From Caldilineaceae bacterium (GTDB lineage: Bacteria; Chloroflexota; Anaerolineae; Caldilineales; Caldilineaceae), in contig JAPKMW010000027.1 in NCBI GenBank assembly GCA_026645575.1, positions 40,600 through 104,599 on the forward strand: DNA of 64,000 bases, read 5' to 3'. Position 1 is the first letter of the stretch; each line of letters begins with the position of its first letter. A program made the position numbers and the translations under genes. The notes beneath the pieces were generated by a model. That model had not been told where the DNA came from. It did not search any database and worked only from the letters and a program-made list of their open reading frames with translations. Positions 42,629 through 52,071 of the stretch are shown in pieces.

Positions 42629-43993
42629 TATTAGAATATCAGTACGACCCCACCCGCTTGGCGTTTCGATCAAGGTGTCGCCGCCTAATTGTTCAATAAA
42701 AAAGTTGATAAAACCGTCGAGGGAATAGTGCCAGGCGCCTTCTTTCAAGTGCTTTGTGTCAAAGGCATGAAAGCCACGACGCGCGATGTAGTCACGATAT
42801 TTCGCCAGGAGCGCAGGTAAATTCAGCTTGCCCTCAACCACATACTCGTGAAAGGTATCCTGGGCAGAGACATAATGCTCGCTTTCCCCATTGATGGGAG
42901 GGCGAAAGGCCGTAATCAAACTTTTGCTGTAAAGCGGGACGGAAATATCAACGTTCCCAGCAACATTATCAACAACACCATTGGCATACAGGTAAGCAAT
43001 ATCAGGGTTGTTGACATTGAAGGCAACAGGCGTTTCGTTGAAAAGCAACCGTAACATAAAAGCGGACTTTTCACGCGCCTTTTGGATAATATTGGCAATA
43101 TTTTTATCAAAACGCTCAGTCAGGAAATGTTTGAGGGTCGGGTAAAAGGCGGCCATTGTCACGGGTTGTTGGCGATCAGGCACCATCACGGTCACCAAAT
43201 AGTTACAAAGTGCACAAACGAGTCCTGGTTGTCCGTTGGTATTCTCATAAATCGCCTGAATCACTTCCGGGTCAAAGGGCTGCCCTACTTCCAGCACATA
43301 TTGCTGAATAAGCTCCTGGGTTTCAGCAAGGGTGAAATAGGGAATGCGTAATTCGTCCACAACATTAAATGGTGATGCCGCAGAGACGACTAACTCAGCT
43401 AGTGTGCTGACGCCAACCAGACTCAGCGCGTGCAAGGCATGATGGGGTTTATCTTGATAGAGGGCGCGAAACGCGTGCATCAACTCGCTCAACACGCTAT
43501 CAGGAATGTCTTCAAATTCATCAATAACCAGCACAACTTTGGGCGTCTGTTCGCGTAAGCGATCAAAGAGACGCTGAAAATCGACCTGATCTTCAATGTG
43601 GAAATCGATCTGAATCCCATGCTCGTTTAACCGGCGATGGAGGAGATAGTCAACGGTTACATAGAACTTGGGGCGCGCAATGGTTTTCAGACTTTCAAAG
43701 CTAATGGCAATAGGGGTATAACCAATCGCCGCTAATTGCCGAAAAAGTAGGCGAAAATAGGTTGTTTTGCCGGCCTGACGCGGGGCAAAGATGGTAAAGT
43801 AGCGCCCTTGATCGACTAAGGCCACCCCTTGCCCGATCAATGCCTCACGCATGACTGTATAATGTTTTGCCGGATCACATGGCCCCGATGTATTGAATAC
43901 GCGCACTGCTTCCTCTCCTCGATTGCTCTTCTCACGCTTTTAACGCATAATATCATAAAAACGTGTAATTTGCACTCTGCACCTGGATAAATC

Positions 43994-44746
43994 ATGCTCT
44001 ATCTTGTGGCCACACCTATCGGCAACCTGGACGACATCACCTTGCGCGCCTTAGAGACCTTGCGCACTGTTGACTTTGTCGCCAGCGAAGACACGCGCAA
44101 AACCGGTCGTCTCCTCAAACATTTCGACATTAGCAAACCGCAGATCGCCTTTCACGAACACAACGAACGGCAAGCCGTTGCACGTCTTATCGGCCTGCTG
44201 CGCGATGGTAAATCTGTGGCCGTCGTCACCGATGCCGGCACGCCGGGGATCGCCGATCCCGGCTTTATTGCTGTGCGGCGCGCCTTAGAAGAAGATCTGC
44301 CCGTTACCATGATCCCCGGCCCGACGGGGTTGGTGATGGCGGTGGTGCTTTCTGGTCTGCCGGTGCATAGCTTCACCTTTCGTGGTTTTCCGCCGCGCAA
44401 ACGGGGGCAACGGCAACGTTTTCTCGCTCTTGACCAAAAGTCACCACACACGTTAGTTTTCTACGAAAGCCCCTACCGCCTGGTGGAGTTTCTCAAAGAT
44501 GCCCTGGAAGTCTATGGCGACCGCCCTGCCGCCGTCGCCAATGATCTGACCAAACTCTACGAACAGATCTGGCGCGGCCCACTCTCTTCACTCCTGGCAG
44601 AGATGGCAAAGACCGCGCTCAAAGGTGAGTTCATCGTGGTCATCGGCGGCTGGGCAGGCGCGACCGAAGTTGGTGAAGTAGAAGATGAGTTTGCCGACGA
44701 TGAATGGGTTGATGACAATCCTACCACGCTTGATGAGGCGGCGTAA
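43994..44746 (+). CDS. rsmI: 16S rRNA (cytidine(1402)-2'-O)-methyltransferase RsmI
   Basis: A 250-residue SAM-dependent enzyme that 2'-O-methylates C1402 in the decoding centre of 16S rRNA. The tetrapyrrole-methylase-like fold is shown by [43 protein letters not shown] and [17 protein letters not shown], all diagnostic of Rsm[13 protein letters not shown] follows. The C-terminal 25 residues are acidic and probably disordered in place of the usual small helical domain, so it is slightly short. Single gene; the first base of the ATG is 13 bp after a -10-like stretch, so the leader may be very short. Confidence 0.95.
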   Translation: MLYLVATPIGNLDDITLRALETLRTVDFVASEDTRKTGRLLKHFDISKPQIAFHEHNERQAVARLIGLLRDGKSVAVVTDAGTPGIADPGFIAVRRALEEDLPVTMIPGPTGLVMAVVLSGLPVHSFTFRGFPPRKRGQRQRFLALDQKSPHTLVFYESPYRLVEFLKDALEVYGDRPAAVANDLTKLYEQIWRGPLSSLLAEMAKTALKGEFIVVIGGWAGATEVGEVEDEFADDEWVDDNPTTLDEAA

Positions 44747-44771
44747 TCGTCGGCAGCGGCTGCGTCACCCA

Positions 44772-46739
44772 TCACGGACATGTCGGCAGTGGTGGTGATG
44801 TTTCATCCGCAGTTAACCCATAGTCAAAGGGAAAGAGCGGCGCGTCACAGCCAGTTGTGGGCAGGTTGGCAAAATCAAATGGCAACTGTTGCACGGCACG
44901 CGGCCAGCTATAGGGCAACTTGCCGGTGAAAGGATAGTCGCCAAAGAGAACATCTGCTACCCCCTTTCCTTCGCTGCCAGGTAACCAGGCGACCACCACC
45001 GCATCGACCTGCGTCAGTTGTTCCGTGATGATCACAGGCCGGCCTGAAATCACGACCATGATGACCTTTTTGCTCTGCGTCTGCAACCCTTGCAACGCGG
45101 TGACATCGGCGGGGGTCACCGCCAGCGTACTGCTGTCGCCCTCGTATTCAGCATAAGGCCGTTCGCCAACGACGGCAATGCCCACATCGGCCTGCAACGG
45201 CTGGCCTTGCGCGTCGACCACCTTGGTAAAGTTGCCCGAACGGCTGTATTCAATGCGGGTGTCGGCACTCACCGCCGTTTGGATGCCCGCCAGGATCGTG
45301 GTTCCCGGTGTGATGTTGCCGGCCTTGCCTTGCCATTCGATGGTCCAGCCGCCGGATTGGATGCCAATATCATCGGCAGCAACGCCGGCCACGAAGATGA
45401 GCGGTGTTTCCTTAGCCAGTGGCAAGCTCTGGTCGGCATTTTTGAGTAAGACCAGCGATTTGCGCACCGCTTCCCTGGCCAAGGCTCGATGTTCGGCTGA
45501 TCCCAGTTGGTCGGCAAACGTTGGATCGGCGTAGGGATGTTCAAAAAGACCAAGCATCACTTTGACACGCAAAATGCGGCGCACGGCATCGTCAATGCGA
45601 CTCATCGGCACGGCGCCACGCTCAACGGCTGCTGTCAGGGTGCTGATAAAACGCCGATAATCATAGGGCACCATGATCATATCGAGGCCGGCGTTGATCG
45701 CTGTTGTTACATCGGACGCGTAGTCGCCGGGAATTTGGTCAATGGCCTGCCAGTCCGAGATGAGAAAGCCCTGAAAGCCTAACTCACCCTTGAGCACGTC
45801 GGTCAGCAGATAGGGGTGGGCGTGCAGCTTTGCGCCGTTCCAACTGCTAAAGGAGACCATGATACTCTGCGCGCCTGCCGCAATGGCGGTTTGATAGGGT
45901 GGCAGGAAGCGCGCCCGCAAGGTTGCTTCATCCATCTGCGTGTCCCCCTGGTCAAGCTTGCCGCCAGATGCTTTGGATGTCCCCCAAGCCGTGCCACCAT
46001 CACCAATAAAATGCTTTGGGGTTGCTAACACTGTCCGTGGGTCCGCAAGGGCAGGCTGACCATCGATATTTTGCAATCCCTGCAGAAAGGCCGTTCCTAA
46101 CGCAGTGACCACTTCCGTATTTTCGCTATAGCCCTCGTAGGTGCGCCCCCAGCGAATGTCCTGTGGCACAGCAATGACCGGCGCAAAGTTCCAGGGAATG
46201 CCGGTCGCCGCCATCTCCAGCGCCGTGGCCCGACCAATACGCCGCACCAGATCAGCATCGCGGGTGGCGCCCAGCCCAATACTGTGGGGAAAGATGGTGG
46301 CGCCATCGACATTGTTATGCCCGTGGATAGCATCGACGCCATAGATCAAGGGGATCGCCAGTCGCGTTGCCAAGGCTTCTTGTTGAAAGCCATCCACCAT
46401 CTTTGCCCAAGCCGCGCCGGTGTTAGGTGTGGGATAGCCGCCACCTCCACTCAAAATCGAGCCGATGAAATAGGTGGTAATATCGCCACGCCTGATGCTG
46501 TTTTTCTCGACCTGGGTCATCTGCCCGATCTTCTCAGCCAGCGTCATCTGCGCCAACAGGTCGTCAACCCGTTGTTCCATCAAGGCCGTAGTGGTCGCTG
46601 TTGGTTCAGCCAGAGTTGGTGATGCCGGCGCTTTCGGCGTACTCATTGTTGCTGTTTGCCCCGGCGGCGTGATACAGGCTGCCAGCAGCGTGATGGCGAG
46701 CAACAGCGGCAGCAAACCAAGATGATAGCGTAACGTCAT
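44772..46739 (-). CDS. GH3 beta-glucosidase-type lipoprotein
   Basis: A 655-residue glycoside hydrolase family 3 enzyme. Start at 46739 with GGAGGAA upstream; a lipobox (ITLLAAC, Cys near 22) marks it for lipid anchoring. The N-terminal barrel (about 60-390) has GVDAIHGHNN, LATPKHFIGDGGT and the catalytic nucleophile Asp in GFLISDWQAID. The C-terminal alpha/beta sandwich (about 420-640) includes KSLVLLKNADQSLPL and GERPYAEYEGD, carrying the likely acid/base Glu. This is the BglX/ExoP-like layout that releases glucose from beta-glucans or cello-oligosaccharides outside the cell. No transporter gene is adjacent. Confidence 0.92.
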   Translation of the reverse strand: MTLRYHLGLLPLLLAITLLAACITPPGQTATMSTPKAPASPTLAEPTATTTALMEQRVDDLLAQMTLAEKIGQMTQVEKNSIRRGDITTYFIGSILSGGGGYPTPNTGAAWAKMVDGFQQEALATRLAIPLIYGVDAIHGHNNVDGATIFPHSIGLGATRDADLVRRIGRATALEMAATGIPWNFAPVIAVPQDIRWGRTYEGYSENTEVVTALGTAFLQGLQNIDGQPALADPRTVLATPKHFIGDGGTAWGTSKASGGKLDQGDTQMDEATLRARFLPPYQTAIAAGAQSIMVSFSSWNGAKLHAHPYLLTDVLKGELGFQGFLISDWQAIDQIPGDYASDVTTAINAGLDMIMVPYDYRRFISTLTAAVERGAVPMSRIDDAVRRILRVKVMLGLFEHPYADPTFADQLGSAEHRALAREAVRKSLVLLKNADQSLPLAKETPLIFVAGVAADDIGIQSGGWTIEWQGKAGNITPGTTILAGIQTAVSADTRIEYSRSGNFTKVVDAQGQPLQADVGIAVVGERPYAEYEGDSSTLAVTPADVTALQGLQTQSKKVIMVVISGRPVIITEQLTQVDAVVVAWLPGSEGKGVADVLFGDYPFTGKLPYSWPRAVQQLPFDFANLPTTGCDAPLFPFDYGLTADETSPPLPTCP

Positions 46740-46773
46740 ATTCTTCCTCCGTGAGTGAGTCACAACATTGAAG

Positions 46774-48213
46774 TTAGGAGGCCGGCAGCACCGTCGGCTG
46801 TCGCTGGCGCAGCCATTCCCAACCCGTCAACCCTAGCGCCAACAGCGCAAAAGCGGCGACTACGAGAAAGCTTTCTTGTAGACCCGCCACCTGGGCAGGA
46901 ATCGGGGCAGCGGTGGCGTCACCCGTGTAACCGCTGCCGGCGTAGACCAATACCCGGCTCGTCCAGAACGCGCCGAGGATAGCAATGCCGCTGCTGCGTC
47001 CCAGTGTGCGCACCACCGACAGCAGACTCGACGCCATGCCCAGCCGTTCGCGCGGAACCAGGCCCATAATCACGCTGTTGTTGGGGGATTGAAAAATGCC
47101 CATCCCCAAGCCAAAGGGCAACACGCGCAGGAGATAGCCCACGGTCGAAGTCGTTGCGCTCAGGGTGCTAATGGCGACCGAGCCGAGCAAGAGCAAGACC
47201 AACCCTGTCACCGTGACCGGGCGCGCGCCGAAACGGTCGGAGAGGGTGCCGGCAATGGGTGCGATGCTACCAAAGGCAATCGGGATGGCAGTCAGCATAA
47301 AACCGACCATGCGTGGGGTGTAGCCCAGCATATTTTGCAGGTAGAAGGGAAGGAGCAGCGAGGCGCTGATAAAGATGATAAAGCTCAAATAGCGCTGGAG
47401 CATGTTGACGCTAAAGCCAAGATGGGCAAAGAGTTTGAGATCAACCACCGGCGCTACTACACGGCTTTCGACATAAATAAAGATCAGCAGGGTCAGCAGC
47501 GCCAGCCCCAACAAGAGTAGAATCGACGGATTGCCAAAGCCAATGCGCTGGCCGAAGGTGGTTGCCAGCAGAAAGGCCAACAGGCTGACAAAGAAGATTA
47601 GCGACCCCAGATAGTCAAACGCACCGCCGCTGCCCTGGCGCGTATGGGGAATGGTGCGCAGCCCAATGGGGAAACTCAGAATCGCAAAAGGCAAGTTGAG
47701 AAAGAAGAGCGCGTGCCACGAAAAGGCGTCGAGCAACAGCCCACCGATGATCGGCCCAATCACAATGCCCATGGAGACAATGCCGCCAATGGTCCCCAAC
47801 GCCATGCCCCGTTCGTTGGGCGGGAAGGCTTCGGCCACAATGCCAAAGCTCAACGCCATCGCCATTGCCACGCCGATGGCCTGCACCACACGCAGGGCAA
47901 TCAACCACTCAATGGTCGGCGCAAAGCCGCAGAGCAGGGATCCGATCCCCGCAATCACAGTGCCAATCAAAAAGATCGGCTTCTTGCCATAAGTGTCCCC
48001 CAGTCGGCCCATCACTAGCATCAAGGTAGCCTGGGTCAAGACAAAAGCCAGCATCACCCACTGCACCAGGGCAAAATCAACGGCAAACTCTTTTACTAGG
48101 GTCGGCAAGGCTAGGCTCACGGCACTGGCATCAATGGTTTCGAGAAAGGTCGCCAGGCCAACCGCCGTCATCACCAGCCATTTGCGGCTATAATCCACAG
48201 TTTCGCTTTGCAT
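46774..48213 (-). CDS. MFS drug-exporter-type transporter (DHA2/EmrB-like)
   Basis: A 479-residue membrane protein with the 14-helix pattern of the DHA2 family. Motif A is GRLGDTYGKKPIFLIG, motif C is in the GIVSMGIVIGPIIGGLLLD block, and LETIDASAVSLALPTL is the family's first-helix motif. It would export drugs or lipids in exchange for protons. Start at 48213 (MQSETVDYSRKW) is preferred: the longer frame overlaps the upstream acetyltransferase and has no conserved residues. It is 10 bp downstream of that acetyltransferase gene, so the two are likely cotranscribed. Confidence 0.9.
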   Translation of the reverse strand: MQSETVDYSRKWLVMTAVGLATFLETIDASAVSLALPTLVKEFAVDFALVQWVMLAFVLTQATLMLVMGRLGDTYGKKPIFLIGTVIAGIGSLLCGFAPTIEWLIALRVVQAIGVAMAMALSFGIVAEAFPPNERGMALGTIGGIVSMGIVIGPIIGGLLLDAFSWHALFFLNLPFAILSFPIGLRTIPHTRQGSGGAFDYLGSLIFFVSLLAFLLATTFGQRIGFGNPSILLLLGLALLTLLIFIYVESRVVAPVVDLKLFAHLGFSVNMLQRYLSFIIFISASLLLPFYLQNMLGYTPRMVGFMLTAIPIAFGSIAPIAGTLSDRFGARPVTVTGLVLLLLGSVAISTLSATTSTVGYLLRVLPFGLGMGIFQSPNNSVIMGLVPRERLGMASSLLSVVRTLGRSSGIAILGAFWTSRVLVYAGSGYTGDATAAPIPAQVAGLQESFLVVAAFALLALGLTGWEWLRQRQPTVLPAS

Positions 48214-48223
48214 CAACAAATTC

Positions 48224-48673
48224 CTATAATTTGATTTCCATGATTGGTAATTTGCGCCCCATACTCGATTCGATTTCTCCGACCGTGGTTGCGCCCATGT
48301 GTTCATAAAAGCCGATGGCATAGGGTTCGGCTTCAATTTCTATACGTTGCGCTCCCAATTGTGCTGCTCGTTGTTGCGCATGTTCAAAGAGTAGACGCCC
48401 CAAACCTTTGCCGATAAGTGCTGGTTCAACCCACAAATCATCAAGCAGCGCGGTTGGCTGGCGCAGAATGATGACATACCAGCCGACAATGGCGTCATTA
48501 TGGACTAGCTTGTATGCCTCATGCTTGATCAGATGTTCGCCTTCAATCTGGAAAAGTTGCGCCCATTGTGCCATCCATTCCGGTGTATAGCCCCAATGTG
48601 CTTTAGCGGCAACTGCGATCGCTTTCAACTGGTCAGCATCGGCTGGCTGGGCGCGCAAGATTTTGTAGCTCAT
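48224..48673 (-). CDS. GNAT-family N-acetyltransferase
   Basis: A 149-residue GCN5-type acetyltransferase using acetyl-CoA. The AAAGGAG before 48673 fixes the start at MSYKILRAQ. Motif A is LWVEPALIGKGLGRLLFEHA, which includes the Q/RxxGxG/A pyrophosphate loop; FYEHMGATTVGE is motif B. Substrate unknown. It precedes the MFS exporter with 10 bp between them, so it might modify a compound the exporter handles or supply resistance; this is only an inference from position. Confidence 0.9.
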   Translation of the reverse strand: MSYKILRAQPADADQLKAIAVAAKAHWGYTPEWMAQWAQLFQIEGEHLIKHEAYKLVHNDAIVGWYVIILRQPTALLDDLWVEPALIGKGLGRLLFEHAQQRAAQLGAQRIEIEAEPYAIGFYEHMGATTVGEIESSMGRKLPIMEIKL

Positions 48674-48720
48674 CGACGTTTCTCCTTTCAGCATGTCAAC
48701 CCCTGTAACGGCTTAAGGTT

Positions 48721-48749
48721 GGAAGACAGGCAACGGCTTCCTGTCTTCC
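48721..48749. terminator. 10-bp stem-loop between acetyltransferase genes
   Basis: GGAAGACAGG (48721-48730) pairs with 48740-48749 (CCTGTCTTCC), loop CAACGGCTT. It lies just after the stop of the acetyltransferase gene to the right. There is no T-run. Confidence 0.5.
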
Positions 48750-48759
48750 TGCCTTCTGC

Positions 48760-49551
48760 TCACGCCGGTGCATACCGCCAATGCTCCACCGTGACAAAAC
48801 GGGTAAGCCCAATCTGTTCCGCCAAGGCAATCGAGGGCCGGTTCTCTTCATGCACTTGGTAGCGAGGCAGACAACCACGCGTTAACAACGAATGTACCGC
48901 TGCCGTCACTACCTTTTGCGCATGACCCTTGCGTCGTTCGCTAGGGAGGGTAAAAACGCCGCCGATTTCATGGATCTGCTCAAAGTTGCGATAGGTGAAA
49001 CAGGCCGCAATCGGTTCTGCCTTTTGATAGAGGGTGAAGGCCCGCGCCTGCCCATCAGCAAAATAACGGTTCAATTCGTCGGCATCATGGCCTTGGGCGG
49101 CGAAATGGGCGTAAAGCCGGTCATCCACTTGGTTGGTTGTCACCACGGCTGGGTGTGGCGCAAAATGGTCGAGGGCAGACGAGGTGTAGGAGAGGAACGC
49201 CGTCACGCGCTGTAGGGCAAAACGGGTTGCCAACAGGTCGCGCACTTCGCTATCCATCAACTTGAAGATGGAGCGCTTATGCGCTGGAATGCGCGGTAAC
49301 AAAGTCGTCGCTGCTTCCGGCGTCGTGGCGGCCAGGATCACCACCAAATCCAGATCAGGGTAAGTTGTGCGATCATACGCAAACGCCGTTGTCGGAAAGA
49401 GCAACAAGGCTGCCGCCTCATCACCCGCCTCGTGGTAATGCGTGTCAATGATCGCTGGATAGGCTGTCAACATTTTGAGCGGCACAATGTTGCGCAAAGG
49501 GTTGCGTTTGAGAAAGGCGATAGCTTCCTGCTGAACGGCTGTGTGGGTCAT
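48760..49551 (-). CDS. GNAT-family acetyltransferase, two-domain type
   Basis: 263 residues. The N-terminal half (about 1-135) is a degenerate domain without clear motifs. The C-terminal half is a functional-looking GNAT/FR47 domain: IAACFTYRNFEQIHEIGGVFTLPSERRKGHAQKVVTAAVHSLL contains the acetyl-CoA loop (RRKGHA), followed by LPRYQVHEENRPSIALAEQIGL, typical of this group. Substrate unknown. It overlaps the next gene upstream (49548) by 4 bp, so translation is coupled to the RimJ/RimL-like gene. Confidence 0.85.
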   Translation of the reverse strand: MTHTAVQQEAIAFLKRNPLRNIVPLKMLTAYPAIIDTHYHEAGDEAAALLLFPTTAFAYDRTTYPDLDLVVILAATTPEAATTLLPRIPAHKRSIFKLMDSEVRDLLATRFALQRVTAFLSYTSSALDHFAPHPAVVTTNQVDDRLYAHFAAQGHDADELNRYFADGQARAFTLYQKAEPIAACFTYRNFEQIHEIGGVFTLPSERRKGHAQKVVTAAVHSLLTRGCLPRYQVHEENRPSIALAEQIGLTRFVTVEHWRYAPA

Positions 49552-50090
49552 TGGTTGTAATATTCCTCATAGCGAGTTTCGTCAATGACAAAGCGGTTAC
49601 AGGTCACGCCAAAATATGATGCTTGCTCAACAAAGACCAACCCTGCTTTCTCCAATACCCGCTGGGAAGCAATGTTGCCCAGCAAGGTCAATCCGATGAT
49701 CAGCTTCAGCCCATCACGGCGAAAACCATCGGCAACACAGCGTTGGGCCGCTTCCGTTGCAAAACCTTGACCCCAAAACGGTTTGTCGAAGAGATAGAGA
49801 ACCTCGACCTCACCGGTATCTTCCAATTCGCGCAAACCGCACCAGCCCATCAACTGCGCCGTTGTGGTCTGTTCCACCAGATACCAGCCAAAGCCGTGCG
49901 TTTGCCAATGGGTCGGTTGGCTGTTCAGCCAACGTTCGACCTGCTCTCGTTTCCATGGCTCGGTACGCGGGAAGTAGCGCAACACCTCCCGGTTGCTAAC
50001 AATCGTATGGAGCGCCGGAATGTCCGCCGGTGTAAAACCGCGCAGGGTTAACCGCTGTGTCTGGATGGTTGGGATTACCGACGATTCCAT
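49548..50090 (-). CDS. RimJ/RimL-type GNAT acetyltransferase
   Basis: A 180-residue acetyltransferase. IQTQRLTLRGFTPADIPALH is the standard RimJ/RimL beginning; VEVLYLFDKPFWGQGFATEAAQRC holds the acetyl-CoA loop, and NIASQRVLEKAGLVF is the C-terminal motif. Family members acetylate protein N-termini or small molecules; the target is not predictable. It is the upstream member of an overlapping pair with the two-domain GNAT gene and is 3 bp downstream of a membrane protein gene. Confidence 0.92.
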   Translation of the reverse strand: MESSVIPTIQTQRLTLRGFTPADIPALHTIVSNREVLRYFPRTEPWKREQVERWLNSQPTHWQTHGFGWYLVEQTTTAQLMGWCGLRELEDTGEVEVLYLFDKPFWGQGFATEAAQRCVADGFRRDGLKLIIGLTLLGNIASQRVLEKAGLVFVEQASYFGVTCNRFVIDETRYEEYYNQ

Positions 50091-50093
50091 AAA

Positions 50094-50534
50094 TCAGTTC
50101 CTTCCTAAATCGATTGTAGTGTTAGCGCGCTCAAGCCCGACCAACTCTGGTTGCCATAGACAAAGCACACGTGCCACCGCCAGGACAACCGACACTACCA
50201 GAGCGGCGCTGACCACCAGCGGCCATTCGCCTAACCGATTTGCCGTGACAAAGGCCACCCCAATTTGCACCAGATCGCCTACCAACAGCGCTTCCAGTAC
50301 GATCTTCAAGGTCTTGCCGCGTACCTGCAACGCACGCCAGAGCAAATAGCTGATCACCAAAATCAGCACCGCATACCAACGCGCCACCTCTGCCCCGGCT
50401 GTGGAAACCGTTTCCGCCGAAAACTGCATAACGAACGCCGCCGGCGTGAATAAGCCTTGAGCGATGCTGACCAGATTGATCAAAATTTCCAGGTAAAAAA
50501 GGTAAAGTAGATAGCGCATAAGGATCAAATCCAC
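50094..50534 (-). CDS. Hypothetical integral membrane protein
   Basis: 146 residues with about four hydrophobic segments (LYLFYLEILINLVSIAQGLF, YAVLILVISYLLWRALQV, LEALLVGDLVQIGVAFVTAN and LVVSAALVVSVVLAVARVL). I do not recognise a family. It overlaps the next gene upstream (lycopene-cyclase-like) by 10 bp and abuts the RimJ-like gene downstream, so it is part of a leftward run from 52.4 to 48.8 kb. Confidence 0.6.
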   Translation of the reverse strand: MDLILMRYLLYLFYLEILINLVSIAQGLFTPAAFVMQFSAETVSTAGAEVARWYAVLILVISYLLWRALQVRGKTLKIVLEALLVGDLVQIGVAFVTANRLGEWPLVVSAALVVSVVLAVARVLCLWQPELVGLERANTTIDLGRN

Positions 50535-50860
50535 CGCCGTTTGCTATAGCCAAAGACCAGTATACCGCAGGCCGCGGCGCTGCTCACCACAGCCATGCCG
50601 AAGAAATCTTCAATCGGTGTGACGCCAAAGAGCCAGATCCCCAAGACCTTGTCAGGGTCAAAGAGCCAGGCGCGCCAGTGACCGCCAATGGGATCGGTGA
50701 TGAGCGTCCACACTTCGCAGATCGCAACCACGGCCAGAATAATCCGCCGGTTGCGCCACAAAAAACGCCCATTGCGCGCCCACAGCATGGCATGAAAGAG
50801 CAGCGCCGCCACACACAACAAAAAGAGATGCGAAAAGTGCTGAGGAATCAACGGAATCAT
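50525..50860 (-). CDS. Lycopene cyclase domain-like membrane protein
   Basis: 111 residues with three membrane helices. The C-terminal half reads WLFDPDKVLGIWLFGVTPIEDFFGMAVV, which fits the CrtYc/CrtYd pattern of small heterodimeric lycopene cyclases (the W-x-x-x-x-x-x-x-G-I-x-x-x-x-x-P-I/L-E-E/D-x-x-F block). The second acidic residue is Asp instead of Glu. Without crtB or crtI nearby a carotenoid role is only a family-based guess. A second protein of the same type is encoded at 52064. Confidence 0.6.
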   Translation of the reverse strand: MIPLIPQHFSHLFLLCVAALLFHAMLWARNGRFLWRNRRIILAVVAICEVWTLITDPIGGHWRAWLFDPDKVLGIWLFGVTPIEDFFGMAVVSSAAACGILVFGYSKRRWI

Positions 50861-50887
50861 ACCTATCTACCTGTCTCCCTATCTACC

Positions 50888-51235
50888 CTAATCATCAATC
50901 AACCGGCGGTGGCCTTGGGGACAGACGCCATAGGTGCAATCGTACCAGCCGGGGAAATCATCGTCGAACTGGACCTGCATGACCCAGTGATCGTAGCAAT
51001 AGACCTGCTTACAGGCGGGACAATAGAAGGGCGCCCAAAATTGATCCATACGATAGAGGGCAGCGACGTCGGCGGCAAGGATGGCCGCGGTCAGCTTCTG
51101 GCGGGCGGCTGGGGCAATGTTTTCCGTGATAGTGCCAGAGAAACCTGCCTGGATAAGCTGATCTTGATCGTTGAGTGTAAAGGTGACTGCCACAGCACCG
51201 CACTGCACGCAAGCGAAGTGGTTTGTAATGTTCAT
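50888..51235 (-). CDS. Hypothetical zinc-ribbon protein
   Basis: 115 residues. CVQCG near the N terminus and CPACKQVYCYDHW and CPQGH further on give several Cys/His pairs suited to one or two zinc sites. Family not recognised; the Trp/Tyr-rich FPGWYDCTYGVCPQGHRRLIDD end looks like that of small cytoplasmic zinc proteins found with metabolic genes. It overlaps the isomerase gene upstream by 4 bp (coupled translation), so it may act with it. Confidence 0.6.
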   Translation of the reverse strand: MNITNHFACVQCGAVAVTFTLNDQDQLIQAGFSGTITENIAPAARQKLTAAILAADVAALYRMDQFWAPFYCPACKQVYCYDHWVMQVQFDDDFPGWYDCTYGVCPQGHRRLIDD

Positions 51236-52071
51236 TGGTAGCCTTGTAAAATGGTTGTCAGTCGCTGTTGTGAATCGATGAGTGCTTCATCGGTATCACG
51301 CCCAAAGCCGCCAGACTTAGGCTGACCGCCAATTTCAAGAATCGCTGGGCCGGTAAAGCCGCGTCGGCGCAATTCACCAAAGTAATGGGTGAAATTAATC
51401 GCCCCCTGGCCCAACGGAAAGTGGTAGTTCACCGCCGGCAGTGGGGTGTCAGAGACATGCAACATACTCATGCGCGGCGCCAGCGCCAGAAAGCTCATCA
51501 GATCCGCAGGCATCGTGTGATTTAGATCCCAGACAAAGTGCAGCCCTGGCACATCATCCACCATGGCTTGACAAGCCACTGGTGTCCCGAAGAGCAATAG
51601 ATCCGGCTCATTGTGTTCCAGGCCAAAGCGGAAATCATACTCATGGGCCAGCGCGACGGCTTGGTGGAATTGCGGCAATAAGGCGCGCTCCACTTGTGTA
51701 ACCGTGGTCGGCGTCATCATTTCCGCCGGGGCCAGATGCCAATGGACAGCAGAACAACCCAATCCTTGGATGGCGGGTAAATTGGCTTCTAACACTGCCA
51801 ACGGTGTTAAGCCCTGTCGGGTGCGTCCCTGGGCATTAACAAAAACCACAATCTCCATCACCGCCGTTAGCCCAGCCCCTTGCAATAATTCACGAAGGGT
51901 AGCAAAGGAGTCGTCTAGACGCGCTTCTGTCCAAGGTTCATCACGGGTGGCAAATTGGATGGCCTGAAAACCGGCCTGGCGGGCAAAGGCAATCTCCTGG
52001 CGCGCCGGTCGCCAATTGGCAGGAAAGAAGCGGCCATTCATACCCACCTGCACCCACGGTTGTTCACTCAC
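51232..52071 (-). CDS. Sugar phosphate isomerase/epimerase-like TIM-barrel protein
   Basis: 279 residues of the xylose-isomerase-like AP-endonuclease-2 superfamily. The metal-binding residues fall at strand ends: GLEHNEPD (Glu), FVWDLNHTM (Asp, His), MLHVSDT (His) and AILEIGG (Glu). Known relatives isomerise or epimerise sugars or are inositol and ketose enzymes, so the substrate is open. I take the GTG at 52071, which overlaps the stop of the upstream gene, because the first strand (VQVGMNGRFF) begins before the ATG at 52041. The latter remains an alternative. Confidence 0.8.
   Translation of the reverse strand: MSEQPWVQVGMNGRFFPANWRPARQEIAFARQAGFQAIQFATRDEPWTEARLDDSFATLRELLQGAGLTAVMEIVVFVNAQGRTRQGLTPLAVLEANLPAIQGLGCSAVHWHLAPAEMMTPTTVTQVERALLPQFHQAVALAHEYDFRFGLEHNEPDLLLFGTPVACQAMVDDVPGLHFVWDLNHTMPADLMSFLALAPRMSMLHVSDTPLPAVNYHFPLGQGAINFTHYFGELRRRGFTGPAILEIGGQPKSGGFGRDTDEALIDSQQRLTTILQGYQ

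Larger units (their letters stand above)
41355..43906 (-). pseudogene. AAA-ATPase + PD-(D/E)XK nuclease gene, split by an IS982-type element
   Basis: The 5' part (43906-42629) encodes an AAA-ATPase-like domain: APRQAGKTTYFRLLF (Walker A) and VVLVIDEFED (Walker B), then a helical region. It stops just after GRTDILI, where an insertion begins. The 3' part (41624-41355) continues with QKSIIETKIF. Removing the element and one copy of TATTA joins the two in one frame of 515 codons, and the join rebuilds the nuclease motif D-x-L-I...I-E-T-K. An intact relative with the same layout lies at 60147. The N-terminal half could still be made as a 427-residue ATPase lacking the nuclease. Confidence 0.92.
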
